A stretch of 64,000 bases of DNA from Polydactylus sextarius (GCA_016801845.1 CM028919.1:14467001-14531000); one strand, 5' to 3'. Positions 46,614 through 60,459 are shown, counted from the stretch's first letter. Notes: generated by a model from the sequence alone, not told the origin. Program-made: numbers and translations.

Positions 46614-47936
46614 GACATGGCAGACAGACACAGGGGACGCTCCCTCCCTGCACGACAACTTCTTGTCTGTCCCTTCCTATTCCCTCATCCTTTTGTTTCT
46701 CGAGTGTCGGGGAAAAAAAAAGAAAAAACAAAACACAAGACAAATTGAAGAGTGAGAGACGAGGAAGAGGCAGGTGACATGACACGAAGCAGGCATCACC
46801 GCTAAATTTCCTCAACTGCAATCTTTGCTAAACCTCCTTTAAATCCTGCTTTTTTGGCTTTTTTTTTTTTTTTTACCTCAGCAACCCCTCTCTCTTCCTC
46901 ATTCGTTCTCCACCCTATCTGGGTCATCCTTTCTTCCGTTTCCCTCAGGGTGTACAGTAGGTACAGAACAAGGGGAGAGAAGAAAAAAAAAAAGAAAAAA
47001 AAGAAAAAGAAAAGAGGTTTCTGACAAAATACCAACAGAAGAGCGTCCAGCACCACCCCAAAGTCTCAACGGATCCCATCACGGACAGTTCTTTTACCAA
47101 CTCCACACGCTGAGACAATTATATGTGTGTGTCTGTGGTTTGGTTGCCAGCCTGGGGAGCAGAGAATCAGACTCTGGCTAGTAGAGAGTTGGTGGAAACT
47201 ACATTATTTCTTGTTTTTTTTCTTGTTGTTGTTGTTGTTGTATTGGCCTTCTGGTTAGTTAGTAAGAAAAAGCTGAAGATAATAAAGGAAGTAGAAGTTC
47301 AGTGCTTTTATGTCGACATCAGTGGACTGAGCGAGAGAACACACACCATACTGAGGCTCAATACACCAGAGACCAGTAGGGAGGAATCACACACACTGGA
47401 TTCATGCAAATGAACATACACACACTCAGATGTGCAGGAGAGGAAGAGGGGCATTGGGCTGGAAACACAGATTTTCAACAGATTGTAAAACTGAAGACCA
47501 CTCAGGGGAGCGAGAGAGAGAGAGGGAGGGAAGGAGGAGGAAGAAAGTGAGATAGACAGTAAAAGAAAGAGAGAAGGAGAGAAACAAGAAGAAAGTAAAT
47601 GGAGGATAAAAAAATGAATTGGAGAAAACAGATGGGTGGGTGGTGGAACGTGGAGAAATACCTTTTCCTGACTACACAGCACACACACACACTCATATAT
47701 ATGTACACTTTTACACACACAAAGTGGTCCACACAGGTGCTGTTTCTGGGTTTGGCTCCGCTGCAAACAAGAGATAAGGGACTGAAGAGAGAGAGAGAGA
47801 GAGGGCGGCAAGAAAAGAGGGACGGAGAGAATAGAGAATGATGGGAAATTAGAGAAAAGGCGCTTCAGAGGTGAGAGGGATCACAAGAGACAGCCCAGGG
47901 AAAACAACATCCTGCAGGTGATGACACACACACACA

Positions 47937-48920
47937 CACACACACACTCTTATAAAGAAATCACACAAATACAAACTAGTCCCACAGGCTGCATGAATAG
48001 AAGGAAGGAAGAAGACAATCCCTTCTGGGTTTAGCTGAAATGTCCCAGCAGAGAGGCGGACACACACACACACACACACACTCACTCTGGTGCAAACACA
48101 CATGCACACTCACACAAACATACTGTGAAAGAGAACAAACACAGACACAAAGACCTTCAGACTTTCAAAGTCAAGTTGACATTTAACTTCTACTAGTAAA
48201 TTAGCACACATGGAGCTTGTGTGTGTGTGACCTGAGATTGTAAGCGTAATGCTAACAAAGTGTGCGTTTGTGTGAATTTCAGGGACACGCAGGTTGTCCT
48301 TTTGGTGTGAGACAGTACAAATAGTTTAAAAAAGTCTTGTGACAACTAAACTGATTTACACAAACACACGGGAAAAGGTCAGATAAAAAAAGCTCTTACC
48401 TGTTGCAGAAGAGGCAGCGTAGAGGAGGAGGAGGACGGGAGGGTCATGGAAAAAAAAAAAAACAGAAAAAACAGGCAGAGTAAATAAAGAGCTGCTCCGA
48501 CGTGACACAGTGTGCCCTAATGTCAAAGTCAGACTGTGTAAACATTAGACAATCACATAAAATCCCAAAGCAATGACACCAAATCAGATCAATAACTTAA
48601 ATATTCCACTTCTGGCTCATTCAAAGGAATGTAGAGGAATTAATTCAACAGACTGACAAGTGAGGAGGGAAAGACGGACAGAAGGAAGGGCAGACAGAGG
48701 GACAAACCAATGGAGGTTGACCTATTTTATTTGATAAAAGGAGCGACAGGCCGTCCGGCAAACAGACAGGTGGAAAAATGGGAAGAGAGGGAGAGATGGA
48801 GTAGGAGACACACGGACATGTTGGGTATGACAGAGACAGCCAGCAGAAAGCTGGGGGATAGGAAGCCCTGACACCTCATTATAAATGAATGAGAGATGTG
48901 TTCTCAAAAGAGACTGAGAA

Positions 48921-48954
<34 letters not shown>

Positions 48955-49104
48955 GCACACACAGGAAAGCCATCCCTGGAGCAACGGACCAAATGGACAA
49001 GGTAGACACTGGAGATAAAGAAAGAAGAAGTGGCGGAAGGTGTGATTCCCAGATTTGCTTTTGTCTTTTTCCAGATCCACTTCTGCTGAAGGCCAACGCC
49101 TCAG

Positions 49105-49139
<35 letters not shown>

Positions 49140-49218
49140 AGCAGGTAGATAGAAGGATGGAAAAATTATAAGAAGAGGTGACAAAAATTGAGAAAGTGTG
49201 AAAAGTGAAGAGGACAGA

Positions 49219-49258
<40 letters not shown>

Positions 49259-49516
49259 AGTGCCTGAAATAAGCCTGATGGCAGCTGTCAGCTTCTATCT
49301 GATGGGAGAGTGAGGAAGAAGGAGGGAGAGGGGAGAGAGAAAGAGACATCGAGAGAGATGAAGAGATGACAGAGTGAGAACAGGTAAGAAATAGAGAGAC
49401 GAGGTAAGAGACACGAAGGGAGGGGACAGACAGAGAGATAAAGAAGAGGAGGGAGCAGAGATAGCAGCCCTCATTCCTCAGGGACCACATCCCAACACTA
49501 TCACTAACATACAAAA

Positions 49517-49552
<36 letters not shown>
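47937..49552 (+). repeat. Second cluster of CA/GT arrays
   Basis: CA at about 47928-47946, 48061-48080, 48923-48951 and 49109-49136; GT at about 49223-49257 and 49520-49551. Between them are GA-rich sequences and no gene. Confidence 0.9.
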
Positions 49553-49554
<2 letters not shown>

Positions 49555-50012
49555 CAGCAGGTGAACATGCGTCACTTTACTCTAACCTCAAAGTTAAATT
49601 AATCAAAAAGATCTGTGGTGAAGCTGACAGCTAACGTGTGTATGGTCATACATATGTATTAAGGTATTAAAATGCAATGTTACTATCAAGCCGACACGCG
49701 ATTTCAAGCGTTCAGATCAGCCGATACAGGAGCAGAGGAATGAACAACACGGTCTAATCTCAAGTCACTGATGGTGTGAAGCAACGTTGGTCTTATCTTC
49801 GCTGTTTTGACCATTATTTCAGAGGACGAGTCTATAAACTGGGAGAAATGTTTTCAATAAGCTAATGAATCAATTCACTTTTTAAAATAAGACTCAAAGT
49901 GACCTGTCGGTTTTAAAAGCTTCAAAACTGAGAAGTGAAACGGGACAAGAGAATTCATCACATTTTATTGCTCGAAAAATGATCTGAAGGCGACCTGACG
50001 ACCAACTTAACA

Positions 50013-50640
50013 TAGTTCACACTAGTTCACACTAGACGACTTCACCATCGATCAGTGAGTCTCAGTCTCTGTCGTGATCGTTGGCGACTTGTGTTCCCAT
50101 GATGTGGAGTCTCAACAACTGGTCTGAGACCTGTAGTGTTCACACTACAAGACTTGTCAGTGATTGACTCCCGATCACACTGTGACATCACCAAACTCTA
50201 CGTCTGGTCACGTGAACTAGACAGGATGTAGCCGCTGCTTCTCACCGTGATTTACAGCCGTTTATTGTTGACGAGCACCGGTGAAGACGCTGCCTCCGAC
50301 ACAGACTAAACTGCTAAACCAGCATGATGATAATTACTGTTAAAAACGTCAGACTTTTAAACGTGGTTGTGAGTGAATCAGTGAGACGGCAGCAGCATTT
50401 ATCTCACATCCCTCCTCTGATTGGCTGTCGCTCTTTGTCAGTCTCTTCAGACTCCTCCAGTTTTCTAACATGACAGATCCAGTCCCGGTCTCAGACCAGG
50501 TCCCGACGGCCTCTGATGGAGTCGTTAGGGCTGTTCACACATTATGATCATTAACTGATGATTCACCAACCATCAGAGGACCAAGTCAACCAGACATGAT
50601 GACTGGAAATTACTGGTAAAGTCGACTTGTGTGAACTAGA
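50013..50640 (+). mobile_element. TIR element family 2, copy 2
   Basis: Same orientation as copy 1 and nearly identical to it over long stretches, for example CCGCTGCTTCTCACCGTGAT. Only two 10-bp terminal units, and about 120 bases of the middle are missing. High similarity suggests recent activity. No clear target-site duplication was read by eye. Confidence 0.8.
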
Positions 50641-52356
50641 CTTCAAAAAACTATAAAGTAAACTGACTTAGCAAATATATTAATCAATGGCTTCACCTCT
50701 TCAGATCTGGTCAAGTGTTGGTTTTACACTTTAAGGACTTTAAACTCACTTTGATCAAACAGCTGAGCAGCTTCAACCACATTAGAATGAGTCAACGTTA
50801 CTATTTGTCTTATTTGTTAAAGTTTAACTGAACATACTTTGCTTTAATACGTTTATATTGACATTTAACATCTATAACTATATCAACATGTTTACCCTCG
50901 TGACTTTATTAAAAATATGACATTATGAAGCCTTCGTCGTTTCTCAACAGTGTTAAAATTAATACGTAAATATAGTTCTGTCTCACACTCGGTGGACGTG
51001 GGATCACACAACATATTTTAGTCAGTTCAGAATAAGTTTATTCCTGTTTTCAGTTTCCGTTTGGATGAATGGATAAAAAGGACTTTTGTTCTTTGAGTTC
51101 TTGGGACTGAAAAGGACAGATTTTGACCCTCGATTCTTCTTTCTTTGTTTTTCAGAAGAGCATTTCCTGAACAGCTAAACAAACACGAAGCATCGAGCAT
51201 CTGCAGCAGACGTGGATCATTGCACTCATTACTAAATTCCCTTTAGAAATTGCGCCTGTTGTGGTCCTAATGTACGACAAAAGATTATCCCACTGTTTAT
51301 AAAAAATGATATTCAGATTAATTCGCGGTTAATTGAAACAATGAAACCACTGTGACTTTTCTAGAGATGGACACTCGGTCGTATCTCATCCTCACTCCAG
51401 AGAAAGCAGCGATTCGTGCTGAAGCCACCATCTCCAAACCCAAGGGCTGCCGGTTCGATTGTTTTTGGTCCCAAGTGAAATTACACGGGCCGCTTTCTTA
51501 TACGGCCCAATAAACTGAAATAAGCGAGAAAATAAAACCCTTCTTACTCCAACTGATTCAGCTTTAGCAAACCAACACAAAGTGGCATTTTTCACATCGA
51601 AGTAGCGACCCACAAAATACGCCGATCAGTGTGAAATGTGTAAAATAAGTTGGTGAGAGAAACGACTGACCGAGGAAATCCAGCCTTTAAATTAAAAACT
51701 CCTCCTAGTTCTTCACTTTACAAACACTTTTTAATCACAGCAGAAATGTTTAAAGTCTTGTATTATACTATTGAAATGGATCAACTGTCAAATATCTATT
51801 CAATCTATCTGAAAACTAATATATTATTACCTTTTATAGTCGATATGTTGAAGCTCTGCACTAAAAGTGAACTTTGGCCTTGTCCCATTTCATCCACTTC
51901 CACTAGTTTTTGACACCAGCGACACCATCAGATTAGCTTGTTCTGGTTAAGGGTGTAGGGTGTCCCACTTCACTTCAAAATCACTTCAAAATCACTCAGG
52001 ATCCTCAGGTGAAAGATGGTGGCCACTTCCACAAATAAGTTTGCATTTTTTTAAAAATCTGTCAGGATGTGTTACTTTGACCGTATGTCAGGTTAAAACA
52101 AGAATAAAATCGCTGTTTCATGATGCATAAATATCTGCAGAGAGAGCTTTGGCTTTCATCTGGGTAGTTTGTTTATTAATTAGGATGATTACATTTGACT
52201 GTGTTTACACATTTACAGATTATCCCGGTTTTGAGGTTTATCTGTCATATTCAGGATATGTCGCCAAAGCTACAGTAACGTTAATCATAGCAGAAGTTAC
52301 GGAGGATGATGTGCACGTTTGTTTTCGCGTCTGTTTATCAACACGTCAGCTACTCT

Positions 52357-52733
52357 AAAGGCCCATTTATGTTCTACACAGGATACGCGTACGGAGACGG
52401 ACGGAGCCTTTTCAGTGAGTTTACTGATCCGCAGCAGAAGCAGCAAACAGAGTAATACCACCAGAAACCACCGGGGCAGTGTTGCGCAAGAAGAACAAAG
52501 AAGAAGAAATCTCTGTCCGATGTATTTAACGTCTACAGCGCTGCCTCTTTTTATCACGTTCTTAGACTGTGCGCTGTGATCTTCTTCACCGTCGCCATGT
52601 TTGTTTGTTATTGTTGGAAACTTACGTCCGAGTTGGAAACTCTGCACTCGGCGCTGCCCTCTAGTGGAAGTGTTCATACGGACGTAAAGGACGTAAATAA
52701 CTACGTATGTAAAGGGAGCTGAAATGAGCCTGG
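52357..52733 (+). mobile_element. MITE-like element, Harbinger-like ends
   Basis: Left end AAAGGCCCATTTATGTTCTA with GATACGCGTACGGA; right end inverted reads CAGGCTCATTTCAGCTCCC with TACGTAGTTATTTACGTCC. The internal text CTGCCCTCTAGTGG is typical of fish MITEs. The superfamily is a guess from the ends; no clear target duplication. Confidence 0.5.
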
Positions 52734-52734
52734 A

Positions 52735-52900
52735 GGCTACATCCACACAACAACGTTTTCAGGTCAATCCTGAAGTTTTTTTTTTTTTTATAATTTCGAT
52801 CTTTTTTGATAGCGGTAAAAATCTCAAATCCCTGCCCTCACGTCGTCGTGTCGACAGGCGAAACGGCATTTTACGAAAACGATGACACATAAACAAGGAC
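52735..52900 (+). mobile_element. Possible hAT-like MITE fragment
   Basis: CTACATCCACACAACAACGT with GTTTTCAGGT at the left, and GGCGAAACGGCATTTTACGA with AAAACGATGACAC further in, echo fish hAT MITEs in which CCACAC is followed by AAAACG blocks. It directly abuts the preceding element. Confidence 0.35.
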
Positions 52901-54912
52901 ACTTGAAACACTGAAGTGCTGGTGTTAAAGGAGGAGGCCGAGTCTTTATCTACCGCTCTACACGTCTCCATGTTCAACACAACTGGAAATGAAATTCAAC
53001 TTTAGTTTCTGACACTTTCCTCTCAAACTACAACCTTCACGTCTCAAACCTGCCTCTGTATTGAGGCTATACAATCAATCACATAAAGAAAAGGCAATTC
53101 AACACTGACTGCTGCTTTTTTAAAAATTGCCCAAGGCCGTATTTTCTTTTTTTTTTTTTTTTTTTTTTATACATTACAAAATACTTCAGACGGCTTCCTA
53201 CGTATCTCAATGTAGAGCTGTGAAGAATTTTCTGGCCAATAAACAAAAGACGAAAACACACTGAAGAAAATCCTTCAGTTCATTAAATCCGAGTAAATCC
53301 TTAACTCACGTCTCACGGCTGCACTTTCATTACATGTATTGTATATTATTTTTAAGCAGTGAAAATATTCATTTAAATGTAGAAAAACCAGTGTCAGGAT
53401 GTGATGCATCTCATGCCAACGTGCACAATTCAGAAGAGGAAGAAGAAGAAGAAAAAAAAAAAGCATTTTCACCACACAAACATTTTCTCTCACCCTGGGG
53501 CTACCGCTGTCCTAAAATAACCTCACTCGCTCCTTTAATAAAAACATAAAAATGCACAGTGAATTTGAAAAATCGCTGCCGTGCTCGACACATTTATTTA
53601 TTTATTTTTTTATGACCCACAACCTCCCGTGTCGACCTGCCACCGCGAACCCAACGGCGACGAAACTCTCCGTCTGAGATGCTTGAAAGGAAAAGACAAG
53701 GTATGGATGTTGTTGAGTTTAGGTTTGACGTTTCCAATCTCAAATGTTATGTTTTGAAAAAGTTGACACCAGAATACAGACGGAAGCAGAAGTAGACAAA
53801 ACAGAAAACAAATGGCTGTAATTTATCAGTATTTTATAGCTGGAAAAACACGATCAAGGCTTCATTTATTATCTACAACAGTACATATTTGATGTCTTGT
53901 AAATAGACTCTCCATGCTGCTGCTTCATTATCATGATAATGTTGTCAAAGCTGATTAATCATAGAAGTGTTTATCTGAATGTTGTGGATGAGAGAGCGTT
54001 GTAAAGAAAGTTGTAAAGGGCTTTTGTAAAGGACCCCTGTGTGCAGTTGTTCATTTCAACCACTTCAGACAAAACTCCAAAAGGCCAGAACACCATGTCC
54101 GACCTTTTCACCCCATCACACACACACACAGACGCAAACACACACACAATACACACTCAGAAACGCCAAAAGGGTGACCTCTTTACGCTGATTAACATTC
54201 CACCGGGGGAGGAGGGGGAGACGAAGAGATACTTTCCCTCACCTTCTTGCCCTCTGTTTTCCTCCCGTCTTTGAGCTCTGCTCGTCCCATCTCTCATTTC
54301 TCCTTTTTTCTGTTTTTTTTTCTTTTCCCTACACGAACCAGTTATCCCTCCCTTCCAATTTCCTCCCTCAACACTGTTTTTTTTTTTTTAGTTTTTTTAT
54401 GAAGCTTTCTGTGTCTTTTCAAAAAACAAGACAAAATAAGAAAAGAAAAAAAAAAAAACGCCGTCTCCACTTTCTCCACTTTAAGGTTAATGTGTCTGTG
54501 CTTGTCTCCTGCTGTGTGTGTGTCAGAGTGTGTTTCTCAATCATGTCAGGACACGAACGTTACACAGCTTCCAAGAAGTCGACTGACTGACTGACTCACC
54601 ACAGCGGCCCGTTCATGTACGTTGTGTAATTCACGTGCTGATTGATCATGATGGAAAATAAAAGATTTCCTCTGTCGATGACGCGCAGACGTAAGCACAT
54701 ACATGCGTTTTCTCTCTTATGCTGCAAATTAGACCAACGAAAACAAAGAAATGACTACGTGTTGCATTAACTACTCTTCACCTCCACTGCTTTATTAAGA
54801 CCTGTGACTCATGTATGTTTCCACACTTGCTCTCTCAAACTTTTCGTGGTGGCTGTGGCTAATGCGTAAGTGTGTTTGTGTTTCTCGGCCACCATTTGTC
54901 TGATAAAAGACC

Positions 54913-54950
54913 ATGTTTGTGTGTGTGTGTGTGTGTGTGTGTCTGTGTGT
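54913..54950 (+). repeat. (GT)n microsatellite
   Basis: About 15 GT units with one interruption. Confidence 0.93.
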
Positions 54951-57394
54951 GGTCATGGTATTTGACTTTCTGAAATCCAAAACGCTACGGTTTGGCCGGG
55001 CGCTCGTGTCACATTTTTCGATGGCTTCTCAGAAGGTGTAATTTCCCGATTTCTCGACTTTTAATTACCCTTTGGTCTTTAAAATTCAGTAAGAAAATAT
55101 CAGGTGTTAAATTAGTCAATTGAGATTAACAATGTTCTGTCACAAATGCAGGTTTCATCTGCCACCTTCGACAGAAATTAGCAGAAACACCTTCAAATAT
55201 ATTACACTGAATATCATAAATTATCAATTATAATTCTGTTCTGAATTATATATGTTTACACTAACGTATCAACCTAACGTCTGATTGTAATTCAGCTTTA
55301 TTGTCAGTTGCACTTCTACTTGTTTTAACTGATTTAAAAATGGTACGTTTTTCGAGACAAATCCGTCCCAAATGATATTATCTCCCATTTAACATTAAAT
55401 TATGTTCACCTCTTCCTCTCCTACTACAAAGTGATTGAGAGTCGAGCTCAAACAGCGAAGTTGATTAAACTCACCCTGTGGAGGTTTTCACGACTGGTAG
55501 AGTTATGTGTGTGTTTCCTCCTTCAGATAAATGGTTTCACATCATTTATCTGAGAAAACAGCAATGAGTCACAAAAGACAAGAGACTGCAAACAATGCAG
55601 AACTGCAGGATGCATATAAAGCAGTTAATGTTGTGTCTATTTATCTAAATTATGTTTTAGATGCTTTTCTTTGATGTATTGGATTAAAAAAGTGATTTTT
55701 CTTGGATAATATCCTGGAAAAAAAACAGTTTTTTTTAATAAGATTTATCAAAGTAAATAACTTGAAAGTAGTTCACTGGTTGCAGCGCCAAATGAGAGCA
55801 TGTTAATATGTACTTTCACTTTCTGAAGCAGTAAAAAAAAAAAAAAAGGGGGTTACTGAAGTTCTTAGTTCCTGAAATGAAAGCAAATTCTCAAAATGTT
55901 GAAGCATCCTCCGGCAATTTAAAAAACTTATGAGGAACAAGAATGATCTGATGAGTCTGAAATGTAATTTTCTGACTCATCCAGTCATACCTCATGATAA
56001 GTGCTCTTACGTAAAAAAAAAAAAAAAAATACACGATACAAATCAAAACCCTCTTGCTGATACAGATACGGCTAATCTAGGTAAAATGTTAACATACATC
56101 AGCACATACACAAGCAAAATGAGTCATGAATAAACCTCCTCTCGTTCGCGTAGAAAGCGAACAAGAAAAAAAAACAGAGCGTGACTGACTTTTAGCTATG
56201 AGTTATTACTTGAGGGAGAAAAACAAATAAACGGTGGAAATAATGAAGAGACAAAAGACGGATGAAAAGAAAAGTGGCACACCTACGAGCTGAGCATCTT
56301 TACAAGTCAGGCGAGCGTGTAAAAAAAAAAAAAAAAAAAAAAAAAGGACCACACATCCACATGTCTGAAGAAACCACTGGCACAAAGAGAGAGAGCGACG
56401 AACAACCAAACTAAACAAAAAAAAAAGAAAAAGCTTGCATATATGTGTGTTTGTGTGCAGTTGAGTGTGAGCCAGACTCCAGCTGAGAGGGGAAGCAATA
56501 GCGATTCCCACTGACCTGAAAACTAGCTCGCCAGGCACCTCAAAATACAGAGGAGGAGGAGGGAAAAATGGAGAATGTCAGTGAGCATGGGAGAAATGAA
56601 AATACAAAAATACAAGAGGTGAGATTTAGAAATACTGGAAAGTGCCCCCTACACACACACACACACACACACACACCCAGGTGCAGTCAGGGATTATGGG
56701 AAGGAACAGGTCTCGACATCCCTTTGTACGACCGGCTCAAGTTAAAAGAACGAAGGAGAGACGAGACGGAAAAGACGGTTAGATAGAAAAAAGGACGAAG
56801 GGATCGTGTGTGCTGCATCTGCACACACCCCCCCCCCACGACAGAAAAAAAAAAAAAAAAAGGGTGTGTGTGTGAAAGAGTGTGTTTAAGTGTTGAGACT
56901 GACTCTGTGTGGGTGTAGATGTGTGGGAGCGTGTCCCTTTTTGGCTTTTGTGCTTCCTGAGGTTCCCCGCGGTCAAGAGCGGATCCTCTTTCTCTCTCGT
57001 GCCCTCTTTTCATACACTCATTCCCCCTTTTTTTTTTTTTTTTTTTTTTTTTTTATACACTCACTCTTCGTTCCCTCCCTCTCTTTTAGCCCGGCGTTGA
57101 ATGGCCCCTCTCTCTCTGATGAGTGACTGATGAATGAAGTAGCTCTTTGAAGTCAAGAGTCACAGCAAGGCCGGTCAAGCGTGAAGAGATGCTGGACAAA
57201 AAAAAACGTCAGAGAGAGAAGGGAGAAAGGAAGGAAGGGAGGAAGAGGGTAAAAAAAAAAAAAAGACGAGCAGGAGGGGGGTATATTCAACGAGGGGAAA
57301 ACGTCAAACAGCGAAGATTCATAAAGTCAGTGAGGGACGGAGGCAGAATGTGTGTGGCGAGGAGGAGGAGGAGAGTGTGAGAGAAAGACAGCAG

Positions 57395-57560
57395 GGTCTG
57401 CACTTTTGCATGAGTGCCTCTGAGTATTTGCATTGTGGTGTTCAACATGCAAAGGCCAACATCACGCAAACGGGAAACAACCCAAGACCTGATGAAGAGT
57501 CATCTTTCTGGAACAGGCCTTCTGGACGGCGCAGGCTGCCCGGAGGTCTTTGGGTTTTTA
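57395..57560. promoter_or_regulatory. Candidate conserved non-coding element with octamer site
   Basis: A repeat-free block with a perfect POU octamer ATTTGCAT at 57426-57433 and a near-octamer ATGCAAAG about 20 bases later in opposite sense, followed by GCCAACATCACGCAAACGGG. It stands out from purine-rich flanks. Conservation is not tested. Confidence 0.28.
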
Positions 57561-60426
57561 TGAGCCTCTGATGCCTCCGCTCTGCTTCTTTTATTGCTGT
57601 GGACACTCAGAATGCTTACGGGATAGATTCTTTTTTGAAACAATATCCCACTTTAATTAGTTTTAATGGTTTTCTTGTTGCTCTTGCAGGATTACAGTCG
57701 TTGTTTTGGTTTTGCTATTACCTTCTGCAAATAATTAGCCTTTTAGTCTGTCCTTCTTGGTTTAAGAGTTGAATACTAATTTAAACTATGTTCAATTTTT
57801 TTTTTTTTTTTTTTTTTTTACAAGAGAATAAAGGTTTTTTGTCTGTATACATTTGTTTTCACCAACTTTACTGGATAAAGAAAATCTTTTAATTTACTAA
57901 TCGAACCACAACAACAGACTCACTTCAGTGCAGTGTTTAGTGTTTAAAGGCCACCGCCAACTATCTCTCTGCTTTCTAAGAACAACACCTAGTGTGTCTT
58001 TTCCACCATACGTTGAAGCGCTACTCGACTCGTCTCATTACAGTCTGGTACCTGCTCGACGTGAATGGGGTCGAAAAATGAGTAAACATTAATGGAGGAC
58101 GTGGAGGAGATGCTGCACTTGTTGCTCGTTTAATTTACCCCGATGGCTATCACTCTTGTCGCTGTTTAAAAACGACGGTTGATTATTTTGCTTGTGAAGA
58201 CGCTCCCTCTGACCAATCGGTTTGTTCACATCACGTTTTAATGTCGACTCTGTTGGACTGGTATCTCGCCAGAGTAGAAACTAAACAAGCAAGGTGAGAA
58301 GGTGCTGGAGAAAAAGGCCTATTTGTTGTAAACTTCCCACTGCTGTGAAATGTGCTTTGATTCGTCCAAGAAATGTAATAAAAGAGAAAGATGCTCAACC
58401 AAAGTCAAAATCAAATATCTCAACAACTATGAAAAGATTTGCTAAGAAAAAAAAACAAAAAAAAAACAGTTCAGACATTTTTAGTCCTCAGAGAATAAAT
58501 CCTAGACTTCAGTGATCCCCTGGCTTTTCCTCTAAAAGTTGAAACACCATCAGCGGGTCCAGGTTTCCTGTATAGTGAGCATTACAGCATCACAGAGCTC
58601 ATAAAGTGTCTTTGTAGACTCACAGTCTTGTTTGAGGTTCAACACACAATCAGTGACATCCCCGGTTCACTTCAAGAGTTGAACACAGACTCCTGAAAAT
58701 AGTCTCCCCTCAGCGGGACCGGCCTTCTCTTCCTATTAAACTCTGAACTGGAAGTTTATGTTCTTGTTAAAACAACTGGCGGCAAAAACCTGAAATATTG
58801 ATATATTTTGTATCTTTTTTTTTTCGTGGACTAAATGTCACAATAATGTAATTTGCATGAACAGCAGCTCCTGAAAGTGATTCTGTCTAAAATGAGAGTT
58901 TTTAAAAAACTTTTCAGACACTTTGACAGAAAACACAAGGCTACCAGCAGCTATACTGTATCGTATCAGATAAAACCAGTGAATTTGTTGTTAGAAAGTT
59001 GTTTCCTAAACTAACTCTTGTTAGGTTTTGCAGCAGATTTATATAGGAGCTAAGACATTGTGGTATTCCCGTTGTAATTTAGCAATCAACCTGAGATTTC
59101 TGGATTTTTTCTGTCTGCACACACACAAGGAAAACGCTGTTGTAGACGGAGGAAAAAAAAAAATCTCCATCGTACAGTTCCCAAGGGTGGAAGAGAGAGA
59201 GAACACTACACTCCTCCTGTGCTTATCTCAATCTCACATCAGATCAGATCACTGACGGATAAAAGCACTTCCTGACACATCACTTCCTCTCTCTGGAGGA
59301 AGCCGACACGCGCCGGGAACCTAAAACGACACTGTGGTGGCGAGGAGGATGAAGAGGTGAAAGTTTTTTTTTGACAGAGCGAAAAGGAGAAGACGACGAA
59401 TGGGGGATAAAGTACAGAAGTAGTAGTACAGAAAGAGAAAAAGGTGAAACCTACATATTCGTGGCCCAGATCCACAAGAGCTGTGTCGGGTGAAGAGGAA
59501 GAGGAGGCAGAACGGCATGAGACAAAGAGGTGAAGAGACACTAAGAATAGTAAAACTGGATTAGCTTTAACACTGACCTTTATTCAGCTGGGTGACACTG
59601 CCTCACTCTCTCAATTGCTCTTTACAGCGGCTACAGGAGGTTTGTCCTACTTTCTCACTGTTTAACTCAACTCTACAATGGTTGGTCTTGAGATTTAAAA
59701 GATGAAGTGACATATTTGTTTAACCCTTGTTACACAAAAAAGAAGGGAGTTGATGAGAGTTGAGAAGTGACGATAAAACGGTTTCCCACATCAAGACAAC
59801 AACTGTTTTAAATCCATTACAACAAACGTGTAATAAAAGTTCAGAGAAAGTGAAGTCGGTGCCAGTTCCACCAGCCATGACGACAACTGTCTGCCACTAA
59901 TTTTGCTCAACTGTAGTTAATCATTAATTTCATTCATTACGTAATTGGCAAAACTGCAGAGTGAAAAAAGCTGAGGCAGCTGTCAGATTATGATCTTCAC
60001 CGTGTGACCAAGTCTGTGCTGTTTATGCTCTAAACTAAAGATGATAAAAGATAAAAAAAAAAAAAAAAAAGAAACTCAGTGTGTCTAAAGTAAAAGCAGA
60101 AGTAAAAAAAAAACATTTGCAGCATCATTGCAACTAAAAAAAACACACATTCTTCTCATATGATAGTTAAAAAAATAAGAACCTAACATAGTTAACCACA
60201 GGGTCACTGCAACGTACGGTTACTAATTCCCATTTTTAAGCTTTTCTGTTAATTATTTAGGTTTATAATTATTTAGTATTTTTAATATCAGTCCCACAGA
60301 TATTTTACCAAACATTATTAACCTGAGGTCCATTTATTTACTTCTGGAGTTTTCTGTAACTTATTTGAGTCACAGAGATAAAAACTCTACAGAGAGTTAA
60401 TACTTGAATAAATAAACTGTTGTTTC

Positions 60427-60459
<33 letters not shown>
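60427..60459 (+). repeat. Poly-A tract, about 33 bases
   Basis: Uninterrupted adenines; no retroelement body recognised upstream. Confidence 0.93.

Noticed and set aside
46378..46821. Frames with cysteine-valine or threonine-histidine runs, here and at many other sites
   Set aside because: Translations of CA/GT arrays, with no conserved flanks.
48401..48460. Exon-like minus-strand text ending in a good donor (CAACAG then GTAAGAGC), possible alternative HS6ST1 first exon
   Set aside because: It encodes mainly serine from a CTC run, has no acceptor or upstream start supported by anything, and lacks the HS6ST1 membrane anchor and PAPS motif.
51440..51480. GGTTCGATTG, reminiscent of a tRNA B box
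   Set aside because: The following bases do not fit GGTTCGANNCC, no A box at the right distance, and no acceptor stem.
57945..58280. TTTTCCACCATACG with CGACTCGTCTC and TGGTACCTGCTCGA, which resembles a fish MITE
   Set aside because: Only short stretches match my memory of that family and no inverted end was found.
59239..59541. Minus-strand frame of 100 codons near 59.4 kb
   Set aside because: Serine and phenylalanine from purine-rich sequence on the other strand, no family resemblance or splice structure.
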